In this document: one piece after another, positions 26,266 through 34,267 of the stretch | Position numbering within the stretch: the first letter of the stretch is position 1 | Layout of the letters: each line of letters opens with the position of its first letter | From: Bryobacterales bacterium | GTDB lineage: Bacteria > Acidobacteriota > Terriglobia > Bryobacterales > Bryobacteraceae | Reading direction: 5' to 3' | DNA length: 64,000 bases | Assembly: GCA_016721425.1 (NCBI GenBank) | Contig: JADKID010000005.1 | Coordinates: 744,001-808,000, forward strand | Notes under the pieces: generated by a model | What the model was told of the DNA's origin: nothing | The model's database searches: none | Seen by the model: the letters and a program-made list of their open reading frames with translations, nothing else | Translations under genes and position numbers: made by a program

Positions 26266-27056
26266 GCGTTCATCATAAAGGTTCGCAGCCTCTCGCGATA
26301 TGCGGCGCCGGCTGTGGCGGCGATGTCGTTGTGATGGGCGCTTGCCACGGCCCAGAACTCCTTGGGTGATGGGGCCGCGGCAAGGACCTCCTGGCCCAGT
26401 GCAAAGTCGATGACTTCATCATCGGTCCCATGGATGATGAGCAGAGGCGCGCGCAGCGCGCGGATTTTTTTTCCGGTATCGAAACCCCAGACGAGAATGG
26501 GTCCAAGCACGGGCAGCACGCGGGCGGCCACGGCCCGGGCCGATGGGAAGGGCGCCTCCAGGATGAGGCCGGCGCAGAGCCGGCGGGCGGCGAGATCCGT
26601 GGCAACCGAGGTGCCCAGCGACTCACCATGCAGGATGATCTGCCCGGCTGTCCAACCCTGCGCGAGCAGCCAGTGATAGGCGGCATCGGCGTCGCGGTAG
26701 AGACCCTGTTCCGTGGGCCGGCCGTCGCTCCGGCCATAGCCGCGGTAGTCGGGAACCAGCACGGCGTTGCCGGCAGCGGCGATTTCCAGCATGGCGGCGG
26801 CGCGGTGGGTGACGTTGCCGGCATTGCCGTGGAGGAACAGGGTGACTGCCTTGGCTCCGGCTAGCGGTTTCCACCACGCGTGAATTTTGACCCCATCTGA
26901 GGTGGTGAGCCAGACATCCTGGGCGCCCACGGCCGACTGCGTGGTCCAGTCTCCTCCCGGGTACTGCATCGGGAAGAAGGCGCTACGATTGGCCAGCCAC
27001 GCCAAGGCAGCAACGGCGGCGAGGAGGAGCGCAAGAATGAAACCCGTTTTGTTCAT
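26232..27056 (-). CDS. Membrane-anchored alpha/beta hydrolase (BEM46-like)
   Basis: About 274 residues from ATG 27056 (MNKTGFILALLLAAVAALAWLAN); 15 upstream in-frame codons do not look native. A single N-terminal membrane helix (about 5-22) is followed by an alpha/beta hydrolase fold with oxyanion HGNAGN (about 85), DYRGYGRSDG, nucleophile elbow GESLGTSVA (Ser about 145), Asp in HGTDDEVID (about 211) and His in SAHHNDI (about 242). Close in pattern to the BEM46/ABHD13 group, serine hydrolases anchored facing the periplasm. The 3' end overlaps the LamG-like gene by 34 nt; probably one transcript. Confidence 0.85.
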   Translation of the reverse strand: MNKTGFILALLLAAVAALAWLANRSAFFPMQYPGGDWTTQSAVGAQDVWLTTSDGVKIHAWWKPLAGAKAVTLFLHGNAGNVTHRAAAMLEIAAAGNAVLVPDYRGYGRSDGRPTEQGLYRDADAAYHWLLAQGWTAGQIILHGESLGTSVATDLAARRLCAGLILEAPFPSARAVAARVLPVLGPILVWGFDTGKKIRALRAPLLIIHGTDDEVIDFALGQEVLAAAPSPKEFWAVASAHHNDIAATAGAAYRERLRTFMMNACNAAASSPSP

Positions 27057-27090
27057 CTCACATCCAACCGCGCAGAGGTGGAATTGCTCC

Positions 27091-27306
27091 ATGTCTGGCA
27101 AGATCGCATTGCTCTGGGAAGCTCTGGGACGCTTGTGGTGCCATCGGTTTCATTCTGCGCCAATGTGGCCCATCCATGGGTACTATCGCTGTGCCGACTG
27201 CCACCGGACTTACCCCGTGGCGTGGGCGAACCGTACGGCAGCTGAGGTGCTGGTGATGCCCGCCGCCGGCAATCGCCCGACGGGAGACGTTCGCCGGGCT
27301 GCGTAA
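27091..27306 (+). CDS. Small zinc-ribbon-like protein
   Basis: 71 residues from ATG 27091, with AGAGGTGG about 10 nt upstream. The core is MWPIHGYYRCADCHRTYPVAWAN, a C-x2-C knuckle with aromatic and basic residues before it; a second Cys (LWCHRFH) about 20 residues earlier might serve as further ligand. Similar short proteins with 'WP.HG.Y.C..C.R.YPV.W' recur in Solibacter-type genomes as far as I recall. No known function. It stands alone between a minus-strand hydrolase (divergent) and a convergent TPR protein. Confidence 0.55.
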   Translation: MSGKIALLWEALGRLWCHRFHSAPMWPIHGYYRCADCHRTYPVAWANRTAAEVLVMPAAGNRPTGDVRRAA

Positions 27307-27364
27307 CCCGGTTTTCGGGACCTGCTCGTTTCCAACCGGGCCGCAAAACTCGATCGAGGCGTGG

Positions 27365-29131
27365 TCACTGGCCGCCCTTGGCCGGTGCGCCAGGCAGACC
27401 CATTCGCCTCAACAGGGCCTGGAATCTCGGCTCTGCCCGCAACGGGTCAAACAGGGGATCAACGCCGATCCACTTCAGCGGCAGGCTCCGTTCCTCAATT
27501 GCTTTTTCGAGCCAGCCCAACGCTTCAGCCGTTTCCCCCAGCCCGAGCGGCACAAACGCCAGAGTATAAGGAGAGACATATTCGCGGCGGCCGCGCGCCA
27601 GCAGGTTTTCCTGCAGAGCCCTTGCGCTGGCCCGGTCTCCTGACAATCCGTACGCCATCCCGAGTAGGCCGGCGTCGATGTGCGCGCCACCCAGCTCTTG
27701 CGCGCGCTTCAGCTCGGCGACTGCCTCCGCGTACAAGCCCTTCGCCAGATAAGCCTTACCCAGGTCCTTATGCGCGTTGGCAAACTGCGGATACTCCGAG
27801 ATCGCCTTCCGAAACTTCTCTGCGGCCGGATCAAGGCGCCGTGAGAAGTAGTAGACGTGTCCCTGGTTATTGGTAATGATCGGAGACAGCGGGTCAAGAT
27901 CGGCCGCCCGGATCAGCTCCTTTTCCTCTTCCTCGAACTGCGCTACGGCGGCCAGATACTCGCTGTACCAGTGGTGGGCATCGGCGTTACCGTCGTTCAG
28001 TTCCAGGGCTCGCCGGAAGTGCTGCCTGGCCAGCCCCCACTCCCAGCTATAGTCGCCCTCTACCTGGGCTAAAGCGTTCCACGCTTCCGATAGCGTCTCA
28101 TCCAGCTCCAGCGCCTTTCGAGCTGCCGCCATTGCTTTGGACGCGCACTCGGCCGGGGGCGCCGGCACATAGTAGCTGCGCATCGCGTAGCTTTCAGCCA
28201 GACCCGCATAGGCGAGGGCGTATGCCGGGTCGTCTGCGATTGCCCGCTGGAAGTACTCGATCGCTTGGGTCAGGCCGCCTTCCGTGCGCCGGTTCCAGTG
28301 ATACCGTCCGCGCAGGTAGTTGCGATGCGCTTCGGGGTTCGCCGTGGGCGATCGCTCTGGATTGGGCCGCGGCGGCCGGCTCAAGCGAAGGCGGAGCCTG
28401 GCCGCTATCTCTTGCGCAATTTGGTCCTGCAGCGTGAGCACGTCGGCCAGCTTGCGGTCAAAACGCTCCCCCCAGATCTGCGTGTTGTCCCGGATATCCA
28501 CCAGTTCCACGCTGACGATGAGATCCTGCCCCTTCTGTGTCACTCGTCCGGTCAGCACCGCCTCAACGTTCAGCAAGCGCCCGGCCTCTTGCGCATCCAG
28601 GACCCGGCCCTTCATGCGCGCCACTGCGGCGTGAGCGATCACCCTGACATGGATTCCCTCCAGGCGGGAGAGCCTCCGCGTGATGCTCTCCGGCAATCCT
28701 TCGATGAGGTACTCGGTATTGGCGTCACTGCCCTCGTTGACGAATGGAAGTACCGCCAGCGACTCCACCGGCGCAGGCCGCCGCCCGATTGGCAGCATCC
28801 AGAACGCTAGCGCCACCACGGCCAGTGCGCCGGCCCCGTAGAGCCACCAACGAAGCCATGGCGGCCACACATTGATTTTTGGTTCGGGGCACCCGTCCAG
28901 AGGTTTGCCCCGGGCTGCCAGCCATTCGTCCAACTCCTTGGTGTGGGCGTAGACAGTCCAGCCGCCCGCATGCTCATGACGCCGGACCGGCAGTTGCTCC
29001 CCCTGCTCCCAGCGCTGCACCGTCCGTACGGAAGTGTTGAGATAGACGGCCACTTCTTTCCAGGAGTTCAGCCGTTTCGGCACACGTTCCTGGAAGGCCA
29101 CCGGCGCCGGCCGCTGTTTCAGAAACCCCAT
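27365..29131 (-). CDS. HTH - transmembrane - FlgO-like - TPR protein
   Basis: 588 residues from ATG 29131. A MerR/excisionase-like helix-turn-helix sits at about 20-70 (RLNSWKEVAVYLNTSVRTVQRWEQG). A membrane helix follows at about 93-112 (WLYGAGALAVVALAFWML), then a FlgO-like periplasmic domain (about 119-265, ESLAVLPFVNEG..ESITRRLSRL..VLTGRVTQKGQ..LTLQDQIAQEIAARL). Six or more TPRs run to the C-terminus (for example YALAYAGLAESYAMR). This is a CadC-like layout, with DNA-binding and sensory parts on opposite sides of one membrane helix. It is a very common paralogous family in Acidobacteria, often near exporters or peptidases. It is divergent from the S8 peptidase gene (223 nt between starts), a candidate target. 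Confidence 0.85.
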   Translation of the reverse strand: MGFLKQRPAPVAFQERVPKRLNSWKEVAVYLNTSVRTVQRWEQGEQLPVRRHEHAGGWTVYAHTKELDEWLAARGKPLDGCPEPKINVWPPWLRWWLYGAGALAVVALAFWMLPIGRRPAPVESLAVLPFVNEGSDANTEYLIEGLPESITRRLSRLEGIHVRVIAHAAVARMKGRVLDAQEAGRLLNVEAVLTGRVTQKGQDLIVSVELVDIRDNTQIWGERFDRKLADVLTLQDQIAQEIAARLRLRLSRPPRPNPERSPTANPEAHRNYLRGRYHWNRRTEGGLTQAIEYFQRAIADDPAYALAYAGLAESYAMRSYYVPAPPAECASKAMAAARKALELDETLSEAWNALAQVEGDYSWEWGLARQHFRRALELNDGNADAHHWYSEYLAAVAQFEEEEKELIRAADLDPLSPIITNNQGHVYYFSRRLDPAAEKFRKAISEYPQFANAHKDLGKAYLAKGLYAEAVAELKRAQELGGAHIDAGLLGMAYGLSGDRASARALQENLLARGRREYVSPYTLAFVPLGLGETAEALGWLEKAIEERSLPLKWIGVDPLFDPLRAEPRFQALLRRMGLPGAPAKGGQ

Positions 29132-29354
29132 CGCTCACCTGCCCGGTCTTGGATTGGGGAGTAAGACATCCGAATTGTAAGCGGCATTTTTTGCGGGAGC
29201 AAGGGGCCATTCGCCAGGTTGGCGCAATTCCGCCGTTAGCTTGGCACGCTATGTCGCACCGGCGGCGCAAGTTGTCGTGCCGGGATCTCGAGCGTTGCGC
29301 TGTATACCGGAGAACGGAGCGGCCTTTCGCGCGCTCCATGGAAAGGAGTTTCAC

Positions 29355-31889
29355 ATGATGCCATCGAGCCTGCGATCCGTAATCCTGACCGCAATTCTGC
29401 TGGCGCTCCCGCTCTTGGGGCAACCGGCAGCGCAAACCTACCTCGTTGAACTCACTGGTGAGCCAATGGCGGCCCTGGCCCGCCCAGCAGCTGCACATAC
29501 ACCAGCAGCGCGGGACCGGCTGGCCGATATCCGCCGCCAACAAGCCTCCGCCCGCAGGTACCTGACCGCGGCCGGAGCTCAGGTGATTACCACGCTGGAC
29601 AATGCGATGAACGGACTCATCGTGAGTGTCCCGGCAGACCGCGCCGCCGCGCTGCGATCCATCCCTGGTGTTCGCGGAGTGTATCGCGATTGCGAAATCC
29701 AGCCCGCCAGCGACAAAGCAATGGAGATGAATGGAATCGCCGACGCCTGGCAGTGGATCGGCGGTCGCGACCTTGCTGGAGAAGGCATCCGGATCGCGAT
29801 CATCGATAGCGGCATCGTCCCGGATCACCCGGCGTTCCAGGACAAGACCATGCAGCCGCCACCCGGCTTCCCGCGCGCCAATACACCGCAGAATCTCGCC
29901 CTGACCAACGGTAAGATCATCGTGGCCCGGCACTTTGCGCCTCTCGTTCAGGGTCGCGAGCCGCTGCCCACCGAGACCATCATTGACACCACAGGCCATG
30001 GCACGGCGCTGGCCTCAGTGGCCGCCGGTACGCCGCACCAGACCCCCTATGGCTTCCTCTCGGGAGTTGCCCCCAAGGCATGGATTGGCGTCTACACGGT
30101 CGGCGGCGGAATCGGTGTCGTCAAGTCCCTGGACGCCGCCCTTGAGGACGGAATGGACATCGCCAACATCAGTTTTATGTTTACTAACGGCCCGGTGGAG
30201 GATGCCCGCTCGGCCGTGCGGACGGCGATGGACCGTGTCCAGAGAGCAGGCCTCCTGATCGTCATGCCCACTGGCCCTCTCGGTCCGCAGCGCAGTACGC
30301 TTCAGGATCCGTCGGTCTCTCCGGACGTCATTACTGTGGGCGGCACCCCTAACTCCCGGATCTTCGGCGGCTCCGTGTCTTTCGGTACCGCGCCGGACCG
30401 GCAAGCGTTCGCGGGCAGCAACCACTGGTTCACGGGGAGCCTGGAGAGACCGGACCGCCTCACAGCGAACGCCATCGACCTGACCGCGCTGGATCCCACT
30501 GCAAGTGCCTGCCAGGCATTGCCGGCCGGCAGCTTGACCGGACTGATCGCGGTGGCGGGTTTCGCAGGATGCACTCCTGAAGTGAAGCTGAAGAACCTGG
30601 CGGCAGCCGGCGCGAGCGCGGCGATCTTCTACACTGCCAACGCCTCCACTGCGCCCGCGCGATTCCTGGCGGGCACCGCCACCATCGGCGGAGTGGTGGT
30701 TGGGTTGAATGACGGCAAAGCACTGTTGGATGCCGTCGCTAAGGGACAGACCCCTGTTACCGTGCAATTCGACGGGGTACCGTACGCGCTCCAAACCAAT
30801 CTGGTGGCGCCTTACTCCGGACGGGGCCCGACGTTTGACCATCTCATCAAGCCGGACCTCGTCGCGGTCGGCGATCCGCGCTATGTTGCGGCGCAAAAGA
30901 CCAACCCCTCTGGCATGATCTACTCACCCTCCGGCTACGGAACGCGCTATCCCACGATCACCCCCAGTTTCGCTACCTCTACAGTTTCCGGTGCGCTGGC
31001 CGTGCTGAAGAGTAAGCGACCGGGCCTCACCAGCGACCAGTACCGGTCCCTGATCATCAACAGCGCTTCCCCAATTGCCCTTTCCGACGGCAGTGTGGCC
31101 CGCGTCATGGAAAGCGGCGCCGGCTCGCTCAATCTCGTCGCCGCTCTCAAGAACACTCTGGCGGTCTATCCCAATTCCATCAGCTTCGGTATCGCCGCAC
31201 GGAACATCTCGCAACACCGTTCGCTTTCTCTGATGAACGTGGGTGGTGCCAGCGAGACCTACACCGTCACCTCGGTCCCATTTGACGGCGCGCCTCCGCT
31301 GAAGATCATGTCGAATCCGTCCATGTGTCCGCTGAACGACCAGACCTGCATCGACCTCGGAGCCAGCACGCTCGCCGTCACGGTAGAGCCTGGGCGAAGC
31401 GTAGCCGTCTATCCGCGCTGGCACGCCGCCGGTCTGGCGCCCGGCGAGTATCAGGGTCTGATTAGCATTGAAGGCAGCTCAGGCCACGGCATCACCACTG
31501 TTGTCCCGTATTGGCTCGGGGTGCCCTCGGGTATTCCCGCCGCCGCGCGCGCCTACACCTCTGCCCTGCTCGCGGATCCGATGCCCTTTTCGGAGTACTA
31601 CGGCGACCCGGCTTCCAGCGCAATCTACCCCGGTATCGACGGGTGGCTGTTCTACGTTGTGACGGATTCCATCGGCCTCGCGATCGAAGATCCCGCCGAA
31701 CTCCAGTTCCAGGGAACCGTGGTCAGTGGGGGAGGCCGCATTGGCGCACCGTCGCCCGTGCCCGGATCATTCGGCGCCATCCGTATCCCGGTGACGCTTG
31801 GCCCGGCGCCCGGCGCCAACGTCTTCCGGTTCCAGTTCGGAGAGGCGCCGGCACTTACCGCCACGGTCACCGCCGTGGCGCGCCCGTAA
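29355..31889 (+). CDS. Secreted S8 (subtilisin-like) peptidase with PA domain and altered oxyanion site
   Basis: 844 residues from ATG 29355 with AAAGGAG just upstream; 38 further in-frame codons upstream are rejected. A signal peptide (SLRSVILTAILLALPLLGQ) and an I9-like propeptide (about 30-115) come first, then the S8 domain. Asp151 lies in IAIIDSGI, His215 in TTGHGTALAS, a PA (protease-associated) insert at about 395-470, and Ser538 in TPSFATSTVSGAL, where the usual GTSMATPHVSG has changed at several positions. The oxyanion-hole Asn that is normally in AAGN-x-GP is replaced by Pro (about 308, PTGPLGP). C-terminal beta domains (Fn3-like, about 600-844) complete it. It may be a slow, specialised or inactive peptidase. 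Confidence 0.88.
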   Translation: MMPSSLRSVILTAILLALPLLGQPAAQTYLVELTGEPMAALARPAAAHTPAARDRLADIRRQQASARRYLTAAGAQVITTLDNAMNGLIVSVPADRAAALRSIPGVRGVYRDCEIQPASDKAMEMNGIADAWQWIGGRDLAGEGIRIAIIDSGIVPDHPAFQDKTMQPPPGFPRANTPQNLALTNGKIIVARHFAPLVQGREPLPTETIIDTTGHGTALASVAAGTPHQTPYGFLSGVAPKAWIGVYTVGGGIGVVKSLDAALEDGMDIANISFMFTNGPVEDARSAVRTAMDRVQRAGLLIVMPTGPLGPQRSTLQDPSVSPDVITVGGTPNSRIFGGSVSFGTAPDRQAFAGSNHWFTGSLERPDRLTANAIDLTALDPTASACQALPAGSLTGLIAVAGFAGCTPEVKLKNLAAAGASAAIFYTANASTAPARFLAGTATIGGVVVGLNDGKALLDAVAKGQTPVTVQFDGVPYALQTNLVAPYSGRGPTFDHLIKPDLVAVGDPRYVAAQKTNPSGMIYSPSGYGTRYPTITPSFATSTVSGALAVLKSKRPGLTSDQYRSLIINSASPIALSDGSVARVMESGAGSLNLVAALKNTLAVYPNSISFGIAARNISQHRSLSLMNVGGASETYTVTSVPFDGAPPLKIMSNPSMCPLNDQTCIDLGASTLAVTVEPGRSVAVYPRWHAAGLAPGEYQGLISIEGSSGHGITTVVPYWLGVPSGIPAAARAYTSALLADPMPFSEYYGDPASSAIYPGIDGWLFYVVTDSIGLAIEDPAELQFQGTVVSGGGRIGAPSPVPGSFGAIRIPVTLGPAPGANVFRFQFGEAPALTATVTAVARP

Positions 31890-31932
31890 ACGCAACTCCC
31901 AGTCCGGTCACATTCGGACAGTTTGACCGAAC

Positions 31933-32006
31933 GCGCCTCGCCGCGCATCCGGCTGGACCGCGTAGCACCTGCCCGGTAGCGACGGTCCGTCGGAACGGCG
32001 AGGCGC
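31933..32006. other. Long nested stem, possible structured RNA or terminator
   Basis: GCGCCTCGCCG (31933-31943) pairs perfectly with CGGCGAGGCGC (31996-32006). Inside, GGACCG (31955-31960) pairs with CGGTCC (31983-31988). It sits between the peptidase stop codon (31889) and the 3' end of tRNA-Gly (32077). No T tract follows on either strand. Confidence 0.45.
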
Positions 32007-32076
32007 ACGAGTCTGCCTGGAAGTCTGGCAGGGCGGGGCGCCGCGGTGGGGAGGAAGGGGGGAAGGGGGGAGAGAA

Positions 32077-32152
32077 TGGAGCGGGAGACCGGATTCGAAC
32101 CGGCGACATCGACCTTGGCAAGGTCGCACTCTACCAGCTGAGTTACTCCCGC
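32077..32152 (-). tRNA. tRNA-Gly(GCC)
   Basis: 76 nt with encoded CCA. Acceptor GCGGGAG pairs with CTCCCGC, the D arm contains AGCTGGTAGAG, the anticodon loop is TTGCCAA (GCC) within CGACC/GGTCG, and the T arm is GCCGGTTCGAATCCGGT. It is upstream of and divergent from dnaA. Confidence 0.96.
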
Positions 32153-32418
32153 TCGTGGGGACATTCCTATTCTTGCTCTCGGCAGGGCTTTGTGTCAAAT
32201 CGAGCCGTCGGAGAGCCCAGCGCTGCGAGTGGCCGGGCCGTCGCTGAACCTGACTTGGCGGTAGAGTTTTGGAGGCGCCTGCAACCACCACTTTAATGAT
32301 TTCACGGAGCGCAAAAGCGGCCCAGAACCCCTCTGCTGGGTCCGGCGTACGGTGTCTGCTCGAGTGGCCGCTTGGCCGTGTGAACTCAGTGTGTTGCGGG
32401 AAACTGCGAACAAAAAGC

Positions 32419-32665
32419 TGTGGAAATGGTACTGTTTTCCACAGCCACCGAAGCGACACAAGATACTTGTTTTCAGCTAGTTACAAATATGTGACGAACG
32501 TCGATTGACCGCCTGTGAATTGTGTTATTCTGATGTTCGCTTGTGCGGCGGCGAATTGCGGTCGGGATGATCCGGACTGGCTGAGGAGCTCAACGATGCG
32601 CACCGCCCTGGCGCTTCCTTCTTTCTAGAAGTTTCTTTTCCACAGTGTGTAAAACCTGTGGAAAT
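32419..32665. promoter_or_regulatory. DnaA-box cluster upstream of dnaA (oriC part 1) and dnaA promoter region
   Basis: Four DnaA-box-like 9-mers in two inverted pairs: TGTGGAAAT 32419-32427 with TTTTCCACA 32435-32443, and TTTTCCACA 32636-32644 with TGTGGAAAT 32657-32665. Consensus is TTATNCACA; each has one or two changes. Between the pairs lies a weak promoter-like TTGACC (32505-32510) and TATTCT (32526-32531). The 535-nt gap from tRNA-Gly to dnaA holds no gene. The last box lies just before the dnaA start, suiting autoregulation. Confidence 0.75.
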
Positions 32666-32687
32666 CTATCGGGAGTGTTGTCAGCGG

Positions 32688-34028
32688 ATGTCGGATAAGA
32701 ACACATGGGAATCGATCAAAGAAGAATTGCACCACGGGTTGACTTCGGAGGCGTTTCATAACTGGGTAGAGCGCACGGAGTATCTGGGACAGGACGGGGC
32801 TAAGCTGAGGGTGGCGGTACCGGATGAGGTGACGAAGAGCTGGCTGGAGAGCGAATACGCTCCCAGGGTGCTCACTGCCATCCGCGACCTGCGACTGCCG
32901 GTGGGCGAGATCCATTACGAGCTGATCCCGTCTTCGGCATACCGGACGAAGCCGCCGATGTTGGTGCAGAACGGAAACAATGGGACACAAGGGCCCGAGT
33001 TCCCGGCGGCCGCCAATCAACTCAACCCTCGACTGACGTTTGGTGCTTTTGTAGTGGGTTCGTGCAATCAGTTTGCCCATGCGGCTTCGCTGGCAGTGGC
33101 ATCGTCGCCCTCGCGGAGCTACAACCCGCTCTTCATCTACGGCGGCAGCGGAATGGGTAAGACCCATCTGATGCACGCGGTGGGCTGCGAACTGATGGAG
33201 CGGTTTCCCGGCATGAGGGTGGTCTACACCAGCGGCGAGCGGTTCATGAACGAGATGATCCACTGTATCCGGACGGATCGGATGCCCGCGTTTCATCAAC
33301 ATTACCGGACAGCCGATGCGTTGCTGATTGACGACGTGCAGATCCTGGCCGGGAAGGAACGGACTCAGGAGGAGTTCTTCCACACGTTCAACGATCTCTA
33401 CGATCACCAGAAACAGATCGTGCTCTCCAGCGACCGGATGCCGAAAGACACCACCGGACTGGTGGACCGTCTCAGATCGCGCTTTGAGTGGGGTCTGATG
33501 GTGGATGTGCAGCCGCCGGACCTGGAAACGAAGATGGCGATCCTGGACAAGAAGGCCGAAGAAGAGGGCATCCGCCTGCCGGAGGATGTTCGCATCTTCA
33601 TCGCCACCAAGACCAAATCCAGTGTCCGCGAACTGGAAGGAGCCTGGACGAAGCTGGTGGCCTACTCTTCGGTAACGAAGATGCCCATCAATCTGCCGAT
33701 GGCGCAGCAGGCGCTGAAGCAGTTGTTGCCGTCGCAGGACAAACGAGTGACCATCGATGCGGTGATCCGCGCCGTGGCGGAGCGCTACGGCCTGCAGCCC
33801 TCGCAGCTGAAGCAGAAGACCAACGTGCACGAGATCTCGCGCCCGCGCCAGGTGGCGATGTACCTGTGCAAGGAGCTGACACAGGCCTCCCTGCCTGAGA
33901 TCGGCCGGCATTTTGGCGGCAAGCACCACACCACGGTGATCCACTCTATCCGCAAGGTGGAGGAGCTGCGCAACGCGGACCCGGATTTGAACAGATTGAT
34001 TCACAGCGTACTGGACTCATTCAATTGA
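32688..34028 (+). CDS. dnaA: Chromosomal replication initiator DnaA
   Basis: 446 residues from ATG 32688 (MSDKNTWESIKEELHHG) behind GGGAG; the longer GTG 32658 start is inside a DnaA box and less likely. Domain I is at 1-80, linker at about 80-115, AAA+ domain III at about 116-335 with Walker A GGSGMGKTH (from about 152), Walker B LLIDDVQIL (about 213-221) and DnaA-specific LRSRFEWGL. DNA-binding domain IV has SRPRQVAMYLCKELT (about 385) and GGKHHTTVIHSI (from about 410). The base-contacting Asp of the usual GGRDHTTV is His413 here. It is flanked by box clusters on both sides and followed by dnaN and gyrB, the standard origin order. Confidence 0.97.
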   Translation: MSDKNTWESIKEELHHGLTSEAFHNWVERTEYLGQDGAKLRVAVPDEVTKSWLESEYAPRVLTAIRDLRLPVGEIHYELIPSSAYRTKPPMLVQNGNNGTQGPEFPAAANQLNPRLTFGAFVVGSCNQFAHAASLAVASSPSRSYNPLFIYGGSGMGKTHLMHAVGCELMERFPGMRVVYTSGERFMNEMIHCIRTDRMPAFHQHYRTADALLIDDVQILAGKERTQEEFFHTFNDLYDHQKQIVLSSDRMPKDTTGLVDRLRSRFEWGLMVDVQPPDLETKMAILDKKAEEEGIRLPEDVRIFIATKTKSSVRELEGAWTKLVAYSSVTKMPINLPMAQQALKQLLPSQDKRVTIDAVIRAVAERYGLQPSQLKQKTNVHEISRPRQVAMYLCKELTQASLPEIGRHFGGKHHTTVIHSIRKVEELRNADPDLNRLIHSVLDSFN

Positions 34029-34267
34029 ACTTGCTGAGTTTTCCACAGACGGCCCAAAGGAAAATCCCTGGACGGCTGTGTGGAAAACGGGCCTGGCCGG
34101 GAGGGCCTCGGTTTACAGAGGGGCTTTGCACACTCTCGTAACCGTCAAGGCTCAGAGTTTTGTATAATTTAGAGAGAAATCTACATTTCCACAGGACCTA
34201 CTAATCTGAGAAGAGAAGGACCTGAAGTACTTTACAGAAGACGGTAGCAGCAAAAGGGAGCGGTTCC
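34029..34267. promoter_or_regulatory. dnaA-dnaN intergenic region: DnaA boxes and AT-rich element (oriC part 2), dnaN promoter
   Basis: TTTTCCACA 34039-34047 and TGTGGAAAA 34079-34087 form an inverted pair; ATTTCCACA at 34185-34193 is a third box. Between them is the most AT-rich patch of the area (about 34155-34186), containing TATAAT at 34163-34168, which could be both the unwinding element and the dnaN -10 site. The order box pair, AT-rich element, box, between dnaA and dnaN is typical of bacterial oriC. Confidence 0.75.

Noticed and set aside
27305..27340. CCCGGTT/AACCGGG stem between convergent genes as a terminator
   Set aside because: Only 7 bp with a 20-nt loop and no T tract.
32625..34004. 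A 459-codon minus-strand frame opposite dnaA
   Set aside because: DnaA motifs are unmistakable on the plus strand and the box positions fit it.
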